Assembly: GCA_964407075.1 (NCBI GenBank) | Contig: CAYOUE010000125.1 | Coordinates: forward strand, 1 to 9,728 | DNA length: 9,728 nucleotides | DNA from: JAHQVI01 sp964407075 | GTDB taxonomy: Bacteria; Pseudomonadota; Alphaproteobacteria; Rhizobiales; Rhodomicrobiaceae | Direction of reading: 5' to 3' | Shown: in pieces, positions 1 through 7,256 of the stretch | How the letters are laid out: each line of letters begins with the position of its first letter | Numbering within the stretch: position 1 is the stretch's first letter | The notes under the pieces: model-generated | What the model was told of the DNA's origin: nothing | Seen by the model: the letters and a program-made list of their open reading frames with translations, nothing else | Databases searched by the model: none | Made by a program: the position numbers and the translations under genes

Positions 1-583
1 TGGCCGGGATCGGCGAGAAGCCGATGACGCGGTCGGGGCCGTATCGCTTCGCGGTGTAGGCGTTGGCCGCCGCGATGATCTCGTTGACCTCGTCCCACGT
101 CGCGCGCACGAAGCCGCCGAGGCCGCGCATCTTGGTATAGTCGCCGCGCTTGGCCGGATCGGACTGGATCGCCTCCCATGCTGCGACCGGCGCCTTCAGC
201 GCGCGCTCCTTCCGCCACAGCTTCAGGAGCCGCGAGCGGATCAGCGGATATTTCACCCGGTTCGCCGAATACATGTACCAGCTATAGGACGCCCCGCGCG
301 AGCAGCCGCGCGGCTCATGGTTGGGCAGGTCGGGCCGTGTGCGCGGATAATCCGTATGCTGTGTTTCCCAGGTGACAATCCCGCCCTTGACGTAGATCTT
401 CCACGAGCAGGAGCCGGTGCAGTTCGCGCCATGCGTCGAGCGCACGATTTTGTCATGCGCCCAGCGTTTGCGGTAAGCCTCCTCCCACTCCCGGTTTTCG
501 TTCGTGACGACTCCGTGGCCGTCCGAGAATGCGCCGATGTTTTTCCGTGCAAGGAAATTCAGGCGGTCCAGAAGTTGCGACAT
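1..583 (-). CDS. narG: Respiratory nitrate reductase alpha subunit NarG, N-terminal 194 residues (runs off the left edge)
   Basis: NarG is the molybdenum (bis-MGD) catalytic subunit of the membrane-bound NarGHI complex. It reduces nitrate to nitrite on the cytoplasmic side with quinol electrons passed through NarI and NarH. The visible N-terminus follows E. coli NarG almost step by step: MSQLLDRLNF, then DGHG, KIVRSTHGANCTGSCSWKIY, PNHEPRGC and GFSPIPA at the window edge. The ligands of the FS0 [4Fe-4S] cluster are present as His51, Cys55, Cys59 and Cys94. The Mo ligand Asp (about residue 222 in E. coli) lies outside. There is no twin-arginine export signal, as expected for a cytoplasm-facing NarG. 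The ATG at 583-581 is set by the E. coli-like start and by an AGGAG six bases upstream. narK ends 11 bp upstream, so the two are surely co-transcribed. narH, narJ and narI are expected beyond the left edge. Identity is very sure; integrity of the rest is unknown. Confidence 0.97.
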   Translation of the reverse strand, partial: MSQLLDRLNFLARKNIGAFSDGHGVVTNENREWEEAYRKRWAHDKIVRSTHGANCTGSCSWKIYVKGGIVTWETQHTDYPRTRPDLPNHEPRGCSRGASYSWYMYSANRVKYPLIRSRLLKLWRKERALKAPVAAWEAIQSDPAKRGDYTKMRGLGGFVRATWDEVNEIIAAANAYTAKRYGPDRVIGFSPIPA

Positions 584-589
584 TCCCGG

Positions 590-597
590 CTCCTCTA
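590..597 (-). promoter_or_regulatory. narG ribosome binding site overlapping the narK stop codon
   Basis: On the minus strand the narK stop TAG runs directly into AGGAG (bases 594-590), six bases before the narG ATG. The compact TAGAGGAG layout means ribosomes finishing narK release on the narG Shine-Dalgarno, so translational coupling is likely. It also fixes the narG start. Confidence 0.7.
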
Positions 598-3336
598 TTT
601 GGCAATCTTTTCGATTGTGAATTCAGGCGTTTCTGCTGCGGCGCTGCTGCGCTCGACGTCATGGAGAAGCCCGCCACGGCGCGTATAGACCCACCAGGTG
701 ACCGCGATGCAGGTCAGATAGAAGATGAAGAAGCCCCAGAGCGCCGCCTGCGGTCCGCCGGTCAGCGCGATAGACGTTCCGTAGCTCTTGGGGATAAAGA
801 ACGCGCCATAGGCCGCGATCGCCGAGGTGAAGCCGATGATCGCGGCGCTTTCCCGGTCGGCCTGTTTCGTCCTGGCGTCGATATCCGCCTGCGGCATGAG
901 CCGGTCCATTTCCTTGCGCATGATCGCCGGAATCATCTGGAAGGTGGAGGCGTTGCCGACGCCGGTCATGAAGAACAGGAACAGGAACATGACGAAGAAA
1001 CCGGCGAAGTTCCCGCTGTTCAGGAAGAACAGCACCCCGAACACGCCCGCGGCCATGCCGATGAACACCCAGAAGGTGACGCGGCCACCGCCCCATCTGT
1101 CCGAGACCCAGCCGGTCATCGAGCGGCTCACCGCCCCGACGAGCGGGCCGAGAAAGGCGTATTGCAGCGCGTCGATCTCGGGGAACTGAGTCCGGGCCAG
1201 CAGCGGAAAGCCTGCCGAATAGCCGATGAACGATCCGAAGGTGCCGGTGTAGAGCCAGCACATGATCCAGTTATGCTTGCGCTGGAAGATGATCGACTGC
1301 TCAGCGAAGGACGCCCGCGCCGAGGCGATGTCGTTCATGCCGAACCAGGCTGCGAAGGCAGAGGCGACGATGAACGGAACCCAGATGAAGCCGGCGTTCT
1401 GAAGCCAGAGCCGCGAGCCGTCAGGCAGCGTCTGCGGATCGCCGCCAAGAAACCCGAATACGCCCGCCGTGATGATCACCGGCACGACAAATTGCACCAC
1501 GCTGACGCCGAGATTGCCGAGACCGGCGTTGAGCGCCAGCGCATTGCCTTTCTCCGCCTTCGGGAAGAAGAAGGAGATGTTCGACATGGAGGAGGCGAAA
1601 TTGCCGCCGCCGAAGCCGCAAAGCAGGGCGAGAAGGAGGAACAGCCAATAGGGCGTGTCCGGATTCTGCACCGCGAAGCCGATTCCGAGCGCGGGGATCA
1701 GCAGCGACCAGGTCGCCAGCGTCGTCCACAGCCTCCCGCCGAAGATTGGGGCCATGAAGGAGTAGAAAATCCGCAAAGTCGCGCCTGACAGGCCTGGCAA
1801 GGCCGCCAGCCAGAAGAGCTGGTCCGTCGTGTAGTTAAAGCCGATGGACGGGAGCTTGGCGACGACGACCGACCAGACCATCCAGACCGCGAAGGACAGC
1901 AGCAGGCAGGGAATGGAGATCCACAGATTGCGGCGGGCGATCGCGCGTCCCTTGGCGTTCCAGAAAACCGGATCTTCAGGCCGCCAGTCATCCAGCACGT
2001 GAGCGGCGAGGGCGCCCTCATGCCTGGGCTCATGGATCGGCTGCATTTCCGGCAGTTCGGGCAGCCTGTACAACTCCTTGCCGGCCGCCTCGCGCTCCAT
2101 GCGCCGGATCGCGGCGTGCATCCAGACGAGCGCCGCCGTCGCCAGCAGGAACAGGAGCATGAAACAGCTCGTCCAGACGCCCGTCAGATCGAGCATGGCG
2201 CCGAACAGGATCGGCAGAATGAACCCGCCAAGGCCGCCGACGAGACCCACGATGCCGCCGACCGCGCCGACCTTGTCCGGGTAATAGACCGGGATGTGCT
2301 TGTAGACGGCGGCCTTGCCGAGGCTCATGAAGAAGCCCAGCACGAAGACGATCACCGTGAAGCCGACGAGCCCCATTTCCATCGTGAAAGTAATCGGGCC
2401 GCGCACGCCGCGAATGATATAGTCCGTCGGCGGATAGGACAGCAGGAAGCAGCAGACCGCCGAGACCATGAAGGTCCAGTACATCACGGTCCGCGCGCCG
2501 TGCCTGTCCGAAAGATAGCCGCCATAGATACGGAAGATGCTGGCCGGCACCGAGTAGAATGCGGCGATCATGCCCGCCGTCTTGATGTCGAGACCGTACA
2601 CGCCGATCAGATAGCGGGGCAGCCAGAGGGCCAGCGCCACGAACGCGCCGAAAACGAAAAAGTAATAGAGCGAAAACCGCCACACCTGCAGGTTCGCCAG
2701 CGGCTTGAGCATGGCGGTGAAGGATTCGGGGCGCTGTCCGGTTTCGCGCCTGCGCTTCAGGTCAGGGTCGTCTTCGGTCGTAAACCAGAAAATCACCGCG
2801 GTCACGAGCAGCGCGGCCGCCCAGACCTGCGCCACCATTTCCCAGCCGTAAGCCACGAGCACGAAAGGCGCGACGAACTTCGTTACAGCCGCGCCGACAT
2901 TGCCCGCGCCGAAAACGCCGAGCGCCGTCCCCTGCTTCTCTTTCGGATACCATTTCGACACATAGGCGATGCCCACAGCGAAGGAGCCGCCCGCCACGCC
3001 GACGCCGAGCGCAGCGACCAGCATCATCTCATATGTCGTTGCATAGGCGAGAAGGAATGTCGCCATCGCCGCCGCGACCATCGTCCAGAAGTAGACGGCG
3101 CGTCCGCCATACTGGTCGGACCAGATGCCCAGAAAAATCCGCGTCAGCGAGCCGGTCAGGATCGGCGTTCCGGCGAGCAGGCCGAATTGCGTATCGGTCA
3201 GCCCGAGATCCTGTTTGATCTGAACACCGATGATGGAGAAGATCGTCCAGACGGCGAAGCACACCGTAAAGGCAAGGGTGCTCATGCCCAGGATTCTGTT
3301 CTGTTGAGCAGGCGAGACCGCTTCGAGCGAATGCAT
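595..3336 (-). CDS. narK: NarK1-NarK2 fusion nitrate/nitrite transporter (MFS, 913 aa)
   Basis: This inner-membrane protein holds two full NarK-type major facilitator units in one chain, about twice the length of E. coli NarK. Unit 1 spans residues 1-410. It has the first nitrate signature at about 116-131 (GGSFAVGIAYVSKWYP), the second at about 358-372 (GGIVGLVGGLGG), and candidate substrate arginines R66 in TM2 and R269 in the later half. A polar linker (411-465) leads to unit 2 (466-890), which closely resembles E. coli NarK: GGGNFASSMSNISFFFP at 576-592, GVGNASTFQMIP at 792-803, and arginines R522 and R738. In the Paracoccus fusion, family knowledge assigns proton-linked nitrate import to the NarK1 half and nitrate/nitrite exchange to the NarK2 half; the same split is inferred here. 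The start at 3336 has AAGAGG eight bases upstream and matches the family N-terminus. It is the first gene of the nar operon, under the TTGAT boxes. No frameshift was seen, and both halves look functional. Confidence 0.96.
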   Translation of the reverse strand: MHSLEAVSPAQQNRILGMSTLAFTVCFAVWTIFSIIGVQIKQDLGLTDTQFGLLAGTPILTGSLTRIFLGIWSDQYGGRAVYFWTMVAAAMATFLLAYATTYEMMLVAALGVGVAGGSFAVGIAYVSKWYPKEKQGTALGVFGAGNVGAAVTKFVAPFVLVAYGWEMVAQVWAAALLVTAVIFWFTTEDDPDLKRRRETGQRPESFTAMLKPLANLQVWRFSLYYFFVFGAFVALALWLPRYLIGVYGLDIKTAGMIAAFYSVPASIFRIYGGYLSDRHGARTVMYWTFMVSAVCCFLLSYPPTDYIIRGVRGPITFTMEMGLVGFTVIVFVLGFFMSLGKAAVYKHIPVYYPDKVGAVGGIVGLVGGLGGFILPILFGAMLDLTGVWTSCFMLLFLLATAALVWMHAAIRRMEREAAGKELYRLPELPEMQPIHEPRHEGALAAHVLDDWRPEDPVFWNAKGRAIARRNLWISIPCLLLSFAVWMVWSVVVAKLPSIGFNYTTDQLFWLAALPGLSGATLRIFYSFMAPIFGGRLWTTLATWSLLIPALGIGFAVQNPDTPYWLFLLLALLCGFGGGNFASSMSNISFFFPKAEKGNALALNAGLGNLGVSVVQFVVPVIITAGVFGFLGGDPQTLPDGSRLWLQNAGFIWVPFIVASAFAAWFGMNDIASARASFAEQSIIFQRKHNWIMCWLYTGTFGSFIGYSAGFPLLARTQFPEIDALQYAFLGPLVGAVSRSMTGWVSDRWGGGRVTFWVFIGMAAGVFGVLFFLNSGNFAGFFVMFLFLFFMTGVGNASTFQMIPAIMRKEMDRLMPQADIDARTKQADRESAAIIGFTSAIAAYGAFFIPKSYGTSIALTGGPQAALWGFFIFYLTCIAVTWWVYTRRGGLLHDVERSSAAAETPEFTIEKIAK

Positions 3337-3389
3337 GGCTCCAACCTCTTCGCACCGGCGGCCATGGACGCCGCCAAATCAGTCCGTGA

Positions 3390-3402
3390 CGGAGACAGGT
3401 TT
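3390..3402 (-). promoter_or_regulatory. Putative narK -10 element and start-of-transcription region
   Basis: If the perfect TTGAT box (centre 3431.5) sits at the usual -41.5 of a class II FNR-type promoter, transcription on the minus strand would begin near 3390. At the matching -10 place (3402-3397) the minus strand reads AAACCT. This is a weak element that keeps only the second and last positions of TATAAT, as is common in activator-dependent promoters. The leader would be about 54 nt. Position is inferred from spacing. Confidence 0.35.
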
Positions 3403-3424
3403 TCGCGCCGGGGCGAACTGAGGC

Positions 3425-3438
3425 TTGATTTGGATCAA
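3425..3438. promoter_or_regulatory. FNR/NarR-type box, perfect TTGAT-N4-ATCAA
   Basis: The site reads TTGATTTGGATCAA, an exact match to the FNR-family consensus. Its centre lies about 95 bp upstream of the narK ATG and about 157 bp upstream of the regulator start. It fits a class II activator site for narK-narG. Several regulators of the superfamily (Fnr, FixK, NnrR/DNR, NarR) share this half-site, so which one binds cannot be read from the DNA. Confidence 0.85.
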
Positions 3439-3465
3439 AAAATGCCGCCCAGAACGAAGAATCAA

Positions 3466-3485
3466 GCCGGGCCGGCTGAACCGGC
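3466..3485. repeat. GCCGG/CCGGC inverted repeats in the divergent control region
   Basis: GCCGG occurs at 3466-3470 and 3471-3475, followed by CTGAA and CCGGC (3481-3485). The inner pair can form a 5-bp stem with a 5-base loop. The first two copies also form a palindrome. There is no adjacent T-run, so it is not a terminator. Whether it matters for a leader RNA or for protein binding is unknown. Confidence 0.3.
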
Positions 3486-3562
3486 AAGGGCGCGGCAGGC
3501 TTCAGTCAAACCGGTTGGTTGCGGTTCGGGAATCGCGCTGATAGATTCCCTCAATTGGACCC

Positions 3563-3576
3563 TTGACTTAAATCAA
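3563..3576. promoter_or_regulatory. Second FNR/NarR-type box, TTGAC-N4-ATCAA
   Basis: The site reads TTGACTTAAATCAA, one base off the consensus TTGAT-N4-ATCAA. It ends only 12 bp before the most likely GTG start of the regulator. A class II activator here would start plus-strand transcription near 3611, inside that reading frame. The site may therefore be an autorepression operator, a second upstream site for narK, or evidence that translation really starts at the ATG at 3640. Confidence 0.75.
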
Positions 3577-3588
3577 GCGAGCGGAAGA

Positions 3589-4287
3589 GTGCGGTCATCC
3601 GATTTGCCACAGGTCAGGCGCCTCCAGCTTTTTGAGAGCATGGACGACGCTAATTTCGAGCAGCTCATGCAGGCCGCCTATCTGCAGACCTTCCCCGCGC
3701 AGCTCGATCTCATCACCGAAGGCGATCCGGCCGATTTCCTTTATGTCGTGATCGAGGGGTGCGTCGAACTCTATGCGCGCTCCAACGGACGCGAAGCGAC
3801 GATGGGTATGGTACGTCCGGTCGGAACTTTCATTCTCGCGGCAGTCATCAAGGACGCAATATTTCTCATGTCGGCCCGAACCATCGAACGCTCCCGGATC
3901 CTTCTGATCCCATCCGAGAATGTGCGCTCGGCGTTTGAACAGGACGAAGCCTTCGCACGCGCCATCGTCGTCGAGCTTGCTACCTGCTACCGCGCCGTAG
4001 TCAAGGAGCACAAGGATCTGAAGCTGCGCACGGCCGTGGAGCGCCTCGCCAACCGCATCCTGCGCTATCACAGGGATCAGGGCGGCGGCGGATCGCTGGA
4101 GTTGCCTCATGACAAGCGAACGCTCGCCTCGATGCTCGGCATGACCCCGGAGAATCTGTCCCGCGCCTTCAACACGCTGAAGCCGTATGGCGTCGAGGTC
4201 GACGGTTCGCTGATCCGGCTGACTGACATTGCGGCTTTGACGACTCTTGCGAAACCGAACCCGCTCATTGACGACCGCATGACTTGA
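3589..4287 (+). CDS. Crp/Fnr-family transcriptional regulator, NarR/DNR-like
   Basis: The 232-residue product has a cyclic-nucleotide-type sensor fold (about 15-125, with EGDPADFLYVVIEG at 44-57), a long dimerisation helix (about 125-162) and a C-terminal winged helix-turn-helix (about 174-202). The recognition helix TPENLSRAF carries E188, S191 and R192, the E-x-x-S-R signature of FNR-type readers of TTGAT. The only cysteines are C58 and C133. The N-terminal cysteine cluster of Fnr is missing, so it should not sense oxygen through a [4Fe-4S] cluster. Family knowledge points to the NarR (nitrate/nitrite) or DNR/NNR (NO, haem) groups; NarR is linked to narK in Paracoccus. The start is uncertain: GTG at 3589 keeps the family-like SSDLPQVRRLQLFESM, but its ribosome site is poor. 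ATG at 3640 would give 215 residues with GAGAG just upstream. It is divergent from narK across a region with two matching boxes. Confidence 0.88.
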   Translation: MRSSDLPQVRRLQLFESMDDANFEQLMQAAYLQTFPAQLDLITEGDPADFLYVVIEGCVELYARSNGREATMGMVRPVGTFILAAVIKDAIFLMSARTIERSRILLIPSENVRSAFEQDEAFARAIVVELATCYRAVVKEHKDLKLRTAVERLANRILRYHRDQGGGGSLELPHDKRTLASMLGMTPENLSRAFNTLKPYGVEVDGSLIRLTDIAALTTLAKPNPLIDDRMT

Positions 4288-4356
4288 GTCCGTCCGGCGC
4301 GTCAGTGAAGACATCGCGGACGGCTTGGCCGCTGGTTCCCCCAAGCGTTGCCGGCT
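4288..4356. terminator. Convergent intergenic gap with two weak hairpins
   Basis: This gap separates the plus-strand regulator from the minus-strand dctM. CCGTCCG (4290-4296) pairs with CGGACGG (4317-4323) around a 20-base loop, and GCTTGG (4323-4328) pairs with CCAAGC (4341-4346) around 12 bases. Neither has a T-run, so this is at best a weak or rho-dependent termination zone for both sides. Confidence 0.25.
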
Positions 4357-5637
4357 TTACAGCGTCTGCGGCAGAAACAGGGCGATCTGCGGCATGGCGA
4401 TCAGCGCCGCCGCCATCAGCAGCATGACCAGCACATAGGGAATGCAGCCGACCATGACGTCGGTGAAACTGCCCGATTTCCTCGCTCCCTGCACGACATA
4501 GAGGTTGAGACCGACCGGAGGCGTAATCAGCGCCATCTCGACGAGCAGGATCATCAGGATACCGAACCAGACCTTGTCGTAACCCAGCCCCGTAACGATC
4601 GGAACGATGATCGGGATTGTCGCGACCATCAACGACAGCGTCTCAATGAAGAAGCCCAGGACGATGTAAAGGAGCACGATGGCGAGCAGCGTTCCTAGCG
4701 GTGTTAGGCCAAGCCCGGTCATCAGATCCTGCAGCGCGCGCCCCAACCCCGTTGCGGTCAGCGCGAAATTGAGAAAGTAGGCGCCTGTAACCACGAGCAT
4801 AATCATGGCCGTGATCCGCACCGTTCCGCGCAGACTCATGGCGAGCATCTGGATGTTCAAGCCCCGGTTCAGCCCGGCGATTACGAAAGCGATGGCGACG
4901 CCGACCGCCGCGGCTTCGGTCGGCGTGGCCCACCCCGCATAGATCGAGCCGACGATTGAAGCGAACAGTATGAGAATCGGAATGAGCTGGACCAGTCCGG
5001 CAAGTCTCTCCGCCCAGTTGCTGCGGCTGGCCGGACCGCCCAGTTCCGGCCGCCAGAGGCACAGAAGAGCCGTCACGATCATGAACATCACAGCGAGCAG
5101 AAGACCCGGCAGGAGACCGGCCAGAAAAAGCTGCGGGATCGAGGTTTCCGTCAGGAAACCGTAGACGATGAGGTTGATCGAGGGCGGGATCAGAATTCCG
5201 AGCGTGCCACCGGCGGCGATTGCGCCTGAGAAAAGGCGTGGATCGTAACCGAGGCGTTGGGCCTGGGGCATGGCGACCGTGGCGACTGTCGCTGCGGTGG
5301 CGACCGAGGAGCCCGACGTCGCCGCAAACATCGTCGCCGTGCCGATATTGGCGTGGATGAGTCCGCCCGGCAGCCAGGACAGCCAGGCGTTCAGCGCCGC
5401 GTATGTGCGCTCCGCGATGCCGCTGCGGACAAGGATTTCTCCGAGCAGAACGAAAAACGGGATCGCGATGAGCGTCGAGCTGTTGGAGGACGACCAGAGC
5501 ACCTGTCCAAGCCCGCGAATGAGCGGAAAGGGACTGAAGAAGGCGTCTACGCCAAGCCCCAGCAGTAAAAGCACGACGCCGACCGGGATCGAGAGGGCCA
5601 GGAGGATCAGCAGACCGCCGGAGAGATACCAGATCAA
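4357..5637 (-). CDS. dctM: TRAP transporter large permease subunit (DctM family)
   Basis: This is the channel-forming membrane subunit of a tripartite ATP-independent periplasmic (TRAP) carboxylate importer driven by the sodium or proton gradient. The 426-residue length is normal for the family. Landmarks are IPFFVLLGEILVRSGIAER (59-77), the glycine/serine/threonine-rich GTATMFAATSGSSVATAATV (99-118), GTLGILIPPSINLIVYG (144-160), GSIYAGWATPTEAAAVGV (230-247) and EMALITPPVGLNLYVVQG (367-384), all typical of DctM. The start is TTG at 5637-5635. It overlaps the dctQ TGA in a shared TTGA and has AAGGGCGGGAG just upstream. The protein beginning MIWYLSGGLLILLALSIPVG is family-like, which supports this unusual start. 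It is the last gene of the operon and ends convergently with the nar-side regulator. Substrate cannot be told from this subunit. Confidence 0.95.
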   Translation of the reverse strand: MIWYLSGGLLILLALSIPVGVVLLLLGLGVDAFFSPFPLIRGLGQVLWSSSNSSTLIAIPFFVLLGEILVRSGIAERTYAALNAWLSWLPGGLIHANIGTATMFAATSGSSVATAATVATVAMPQAQRLGYDPRLFSGAIAAGGTLGILIPPSINLIVYGFLTETSIPQLFLAGLLPGLLLAVMFMIVTALLCLWRPELGGPASRSNWAERLAGLVQLIPILILFASIVGSIYAGWATPTEAAAVGVAIAFVIAGLNRGLNIQMLAMSLRGTVRITAMIMLVVTGAYFLNFALTATGLGRALQDLMTGLGLTPLGTLLAIVLLYIVLGFFIETLSLMVATIPIIVPIVTGLGYDKVWFGILMILLVEMALITPPVGLNLYVVQGARKSGSFTDVMVGCIPYVLVMLLMAAALIAMPQIALFLPQTL

Positions 5638-6182
5638 GGCTCCCGCCCTTCAGAAGCTCCCGCGCCGATCAGAGCGTCGGCCCCGTCATAATCGCGCTTC
5701 ATTGTCAGGATGACGGCGCAGACAAGCGCCGCCGACGCCGAGAGCGCGAACCAGATCCACCCGGACCACCAGATGACTTGCGGAATCCAGAGCGGCGTTT
5801 CCAGCGGCGTGTTGGCGCGCGCGCCGCTCAGAAGCGTCTTGGCGAGAACCGGCCATGTCTGCAAGGCGATGACGAGCGCTATGGCCGTGAGCGCGATCAT
5901 GGCGAAAAGGTCCATGAACGCTCTGCCGCGTGGCGCAAGGCGAATCCGGACGAGATCGATGCGGACATGGGCAAGCGCCGTCAAGGCGTAGCCCATGCCC
6001 CAGCTCGTCGTCCCGGCCATGACATAGCCGGAGATTTCGTCCGTTCCCCCAAGCGATCCGCCCAGCTGGCGCAACGCGATCTCGGCGAGGATGAAGAGAA
6101 CGGCTGCGAGCAGCGCGACGCCCACCGCCAGCGCGACAGCGTCGTTCGAACGCCGAAGCAGAAGGATAACGGTTTCTGTCAT
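5634..6182 (-). CDS. dctQ: TRAP transporter small permease subunit (DctQ family)
   Basis: The 182-residue protein has four hydrophobic helices (about 14-37, 54-70, 88-108 and 134-160), the standard DctQ plan. The family landmarks GGTDEISGY (45-53) after helix 1, HVRIDL in the middle and a W-x-P-Q segment (LWIPQVIWW) before helix 4 are present. DctQ binds DctM and is needed for transport, perhaps as a scaffold for docking of the receptor. The ATG at 6182 has a GGGCAG-like ribosome site. The gene starts 24 bp after dctP and its stop codon overlaps the dctM start by four bases, so the three are co-transcribed and dctM translation probably depends on dctQ translation. The polar tail beyond about 163 is not conserved in the family. 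Confidence 0.93.
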   Translation of the reverse strand: MTETVILLLRRSNDAVALAVGVALLAAVLFILAEIALRQLGGSLGGTDEISGYVMAGTTSWGMGYALTALAHVRIDLVRIRLAPRGRAFMDLFAMIALTAIALVIALQTWPVLAKTLLSGARANTPLETPLWIPQVIWWSGWIWFALSASAALVCAVILTMKRDYDGADALIGAGASEGREP

Positions 6183-6206
6183 GACGCTGCCCGCCGCTCA
6201 CCGGGT

Positions 6207-7244
6207 TCAATTGAGCGGGATCGAGACGCCGGTGACTTTGCCGACGCTTTCGTTCCATTGCTGCGCGGCGTCCGGACCAGCCCGCTCGGCCCAGTCGGGA
6301 AGCACCGTGCTTATGAGGATTTCGCGGGCTTTTTCGGTATCCGACTGGCTTGGCTCGACCAGCGTCATGCTGCGTTTGTCGCCCGAGGCGCAATCACCGT
6401 TGCCGGTGAGGCAGGCGACGTCGTTCTTCAGCGCGCCGCCGGCTGCGTCCCAGGCGGGCTTCTCGAAATTTTCAGCGATTTGCGACGTAATCAGCATCCT
6501 GTCTTCTTCGCTGAGAGCGTTCCAGCTTTCGAGGTTGATGGCTGTGACGACCGGGTCCCACCCGCCCAGCGGCAGCGTCATCAGATGCGTGGAGACTTCC
6601 CACCATCCGGCGCTGTATCCCGAGCCTGCGCCCGTCACTGCGCAATCGACGACGCCGCGCTGCAGCGCGCCGGGGACTTCCGAGAAGCTGATATTGACGC
6701 CTTCCGCACCGAGCGCTTCCAGGAACTTCGCCGTCATGCGACCCGACGCCCGGATCTTCTTGCCCTTGAGATCTTCGAGCGATGCAATCTCCGCGTTGCA
6801 GAACACCACCTGCGGCGGGTAGGGCGCGATGGCGAGAACTCTGGAATTGAAGCGCGTCTTGAAAATCTCCTCGACCATCGGGCGCGCGGCATCGACCATC
6901 TGCTTTGCCGCTTCGGCCGTCGTGGCGATGAGGGGCACGTCCAGGCCTTCGAGCGCAGGTGCGTCCGATACGGCGTAATCGCCGACGGTCATGCCGACAT
7001 TGAACACGCCATCGCCGAGCAGACGGAAAACGTCGCCGGGACCGACGCCCATCTGGTCGTGGGTCGTCAGCGAAACCGTGATCCTGCCGCCCGAGGCTTC
7101 AGGCAGCGTCTCGTTCCAGAACGGCGCCTCATACTGCTTGTGAAGCGGCAGACCGCTCCAGCTTCCGACGACGGACAATTCCGCAGCCGCGGCCGGCAGC
7201 GCTCCAATGATTGCGGCGAAGGCGAATGTCGATATCCGTTTCAT
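6207..7244 (-). CDS. dctP: TRAP transporter periplasmic substrate-binding protein (DctP family)
   Basis: The 345-residue product is the secreted receptor that delivers substrate to DctQM. A signal peptide covers about residues 1-21 (MKRISTF, hydrophobic core, ALPAAAA before ELSVVG). The mature protein shows the DctP pattern: DLKGKKIRASGR with R165, the usual carboxylate-binding arginine, and SEVPGALQRGVVDCAVTG (188-205). The start is placed at the second ATG (7244). AAGGAG lies six bases upstream of it, whereas the ATG at 7250 touches the AAGGAG directly and is unlikely to be used. Four cysteines (149, 201, 278 and 285) could form disulfides in the periplasm; the CLTGNGDC loop looks unusual. 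It follows the DUF1445 gene by 11 bp. Substrate is inferred to be a small carboxylate. Bordetella TRAP receptors with bound pyroglutamate are known, and a link to them is only a guess. Confidence 0.93.
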   Translation of the reverse strand: MKRISTFAFAAIIGALPAAAAELSVVGSWSGLPLHKQYEAPFWNETLPEASGGRITVSLTTHDQMGVGPGDVFRLLGDGVFNVGMTVGDYAVSDAPALEGLDVPLIATTAEAAKQMVDAARPMVEEIFKTRFNSRVLAIAPYPPQVVFCNAEIASLEDLKGKKIRASGRMTAKFLEALGAEGVNISFSEVPGALQRGVVDCAVTGAGSGYSAGWWEVSTHLMTLPLGGWDPVVTAINLESWNALSEEDRMLITSQIAENFEKPAWDAAGGALKNDVACLTGNGDCASGDKRSMTLVEPSQSDTEKAREILISTVLPDWAERAGPDAAQQWNESVGKVTGVSIPLN

Positions 7245-7250
7245 ACGCAT

Positions 7251-7256
7251 CTCCTT
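7251..7256 (-). promoter_or_regulatory. Ribosome binding site that decides the dctP start
   Basis: The minus strand reads TAAAGGAGATGCGTATG: the stop of the upstream gene merges with AAGGAG. The first ATG follows with no spacer, and the second ATG follows after six bases, which is the optimal spacing. The second is therefore the better start, giving a signal peptide that begins MKRISTF. Confidence 0.7.

Noticed and set aside
529..1788. 419-codon plus-strand open frame antisense to narK
   Set aside because: Low-complexity charged translation, and the opposite strand has a clear MFS gene; a shadow of codon bias.
3466..3485. GCCGG/CCGGC repeats as a riboswitch or attenuator
   Set aside because: Only a short stem is possible, with no alternative pairing, T-run or known aptamer features.
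1999..3588. Long plus-strand open frame running antisense to narK and continuing into the regulator
   Set aside because: Its translation is rich in R, H, D, E and Q with no fold or motif, as expected opposite a GC-rich membrane-protein gene. Only the part from about 3589 on resembles a protein family.
7245..7250. dctP start at the first ATG (7250)
   Set aside because: The ribosome site AAGGAG abuts this ATG with no spacer; the second ATG has ideal spacing and a normal signal peptide.
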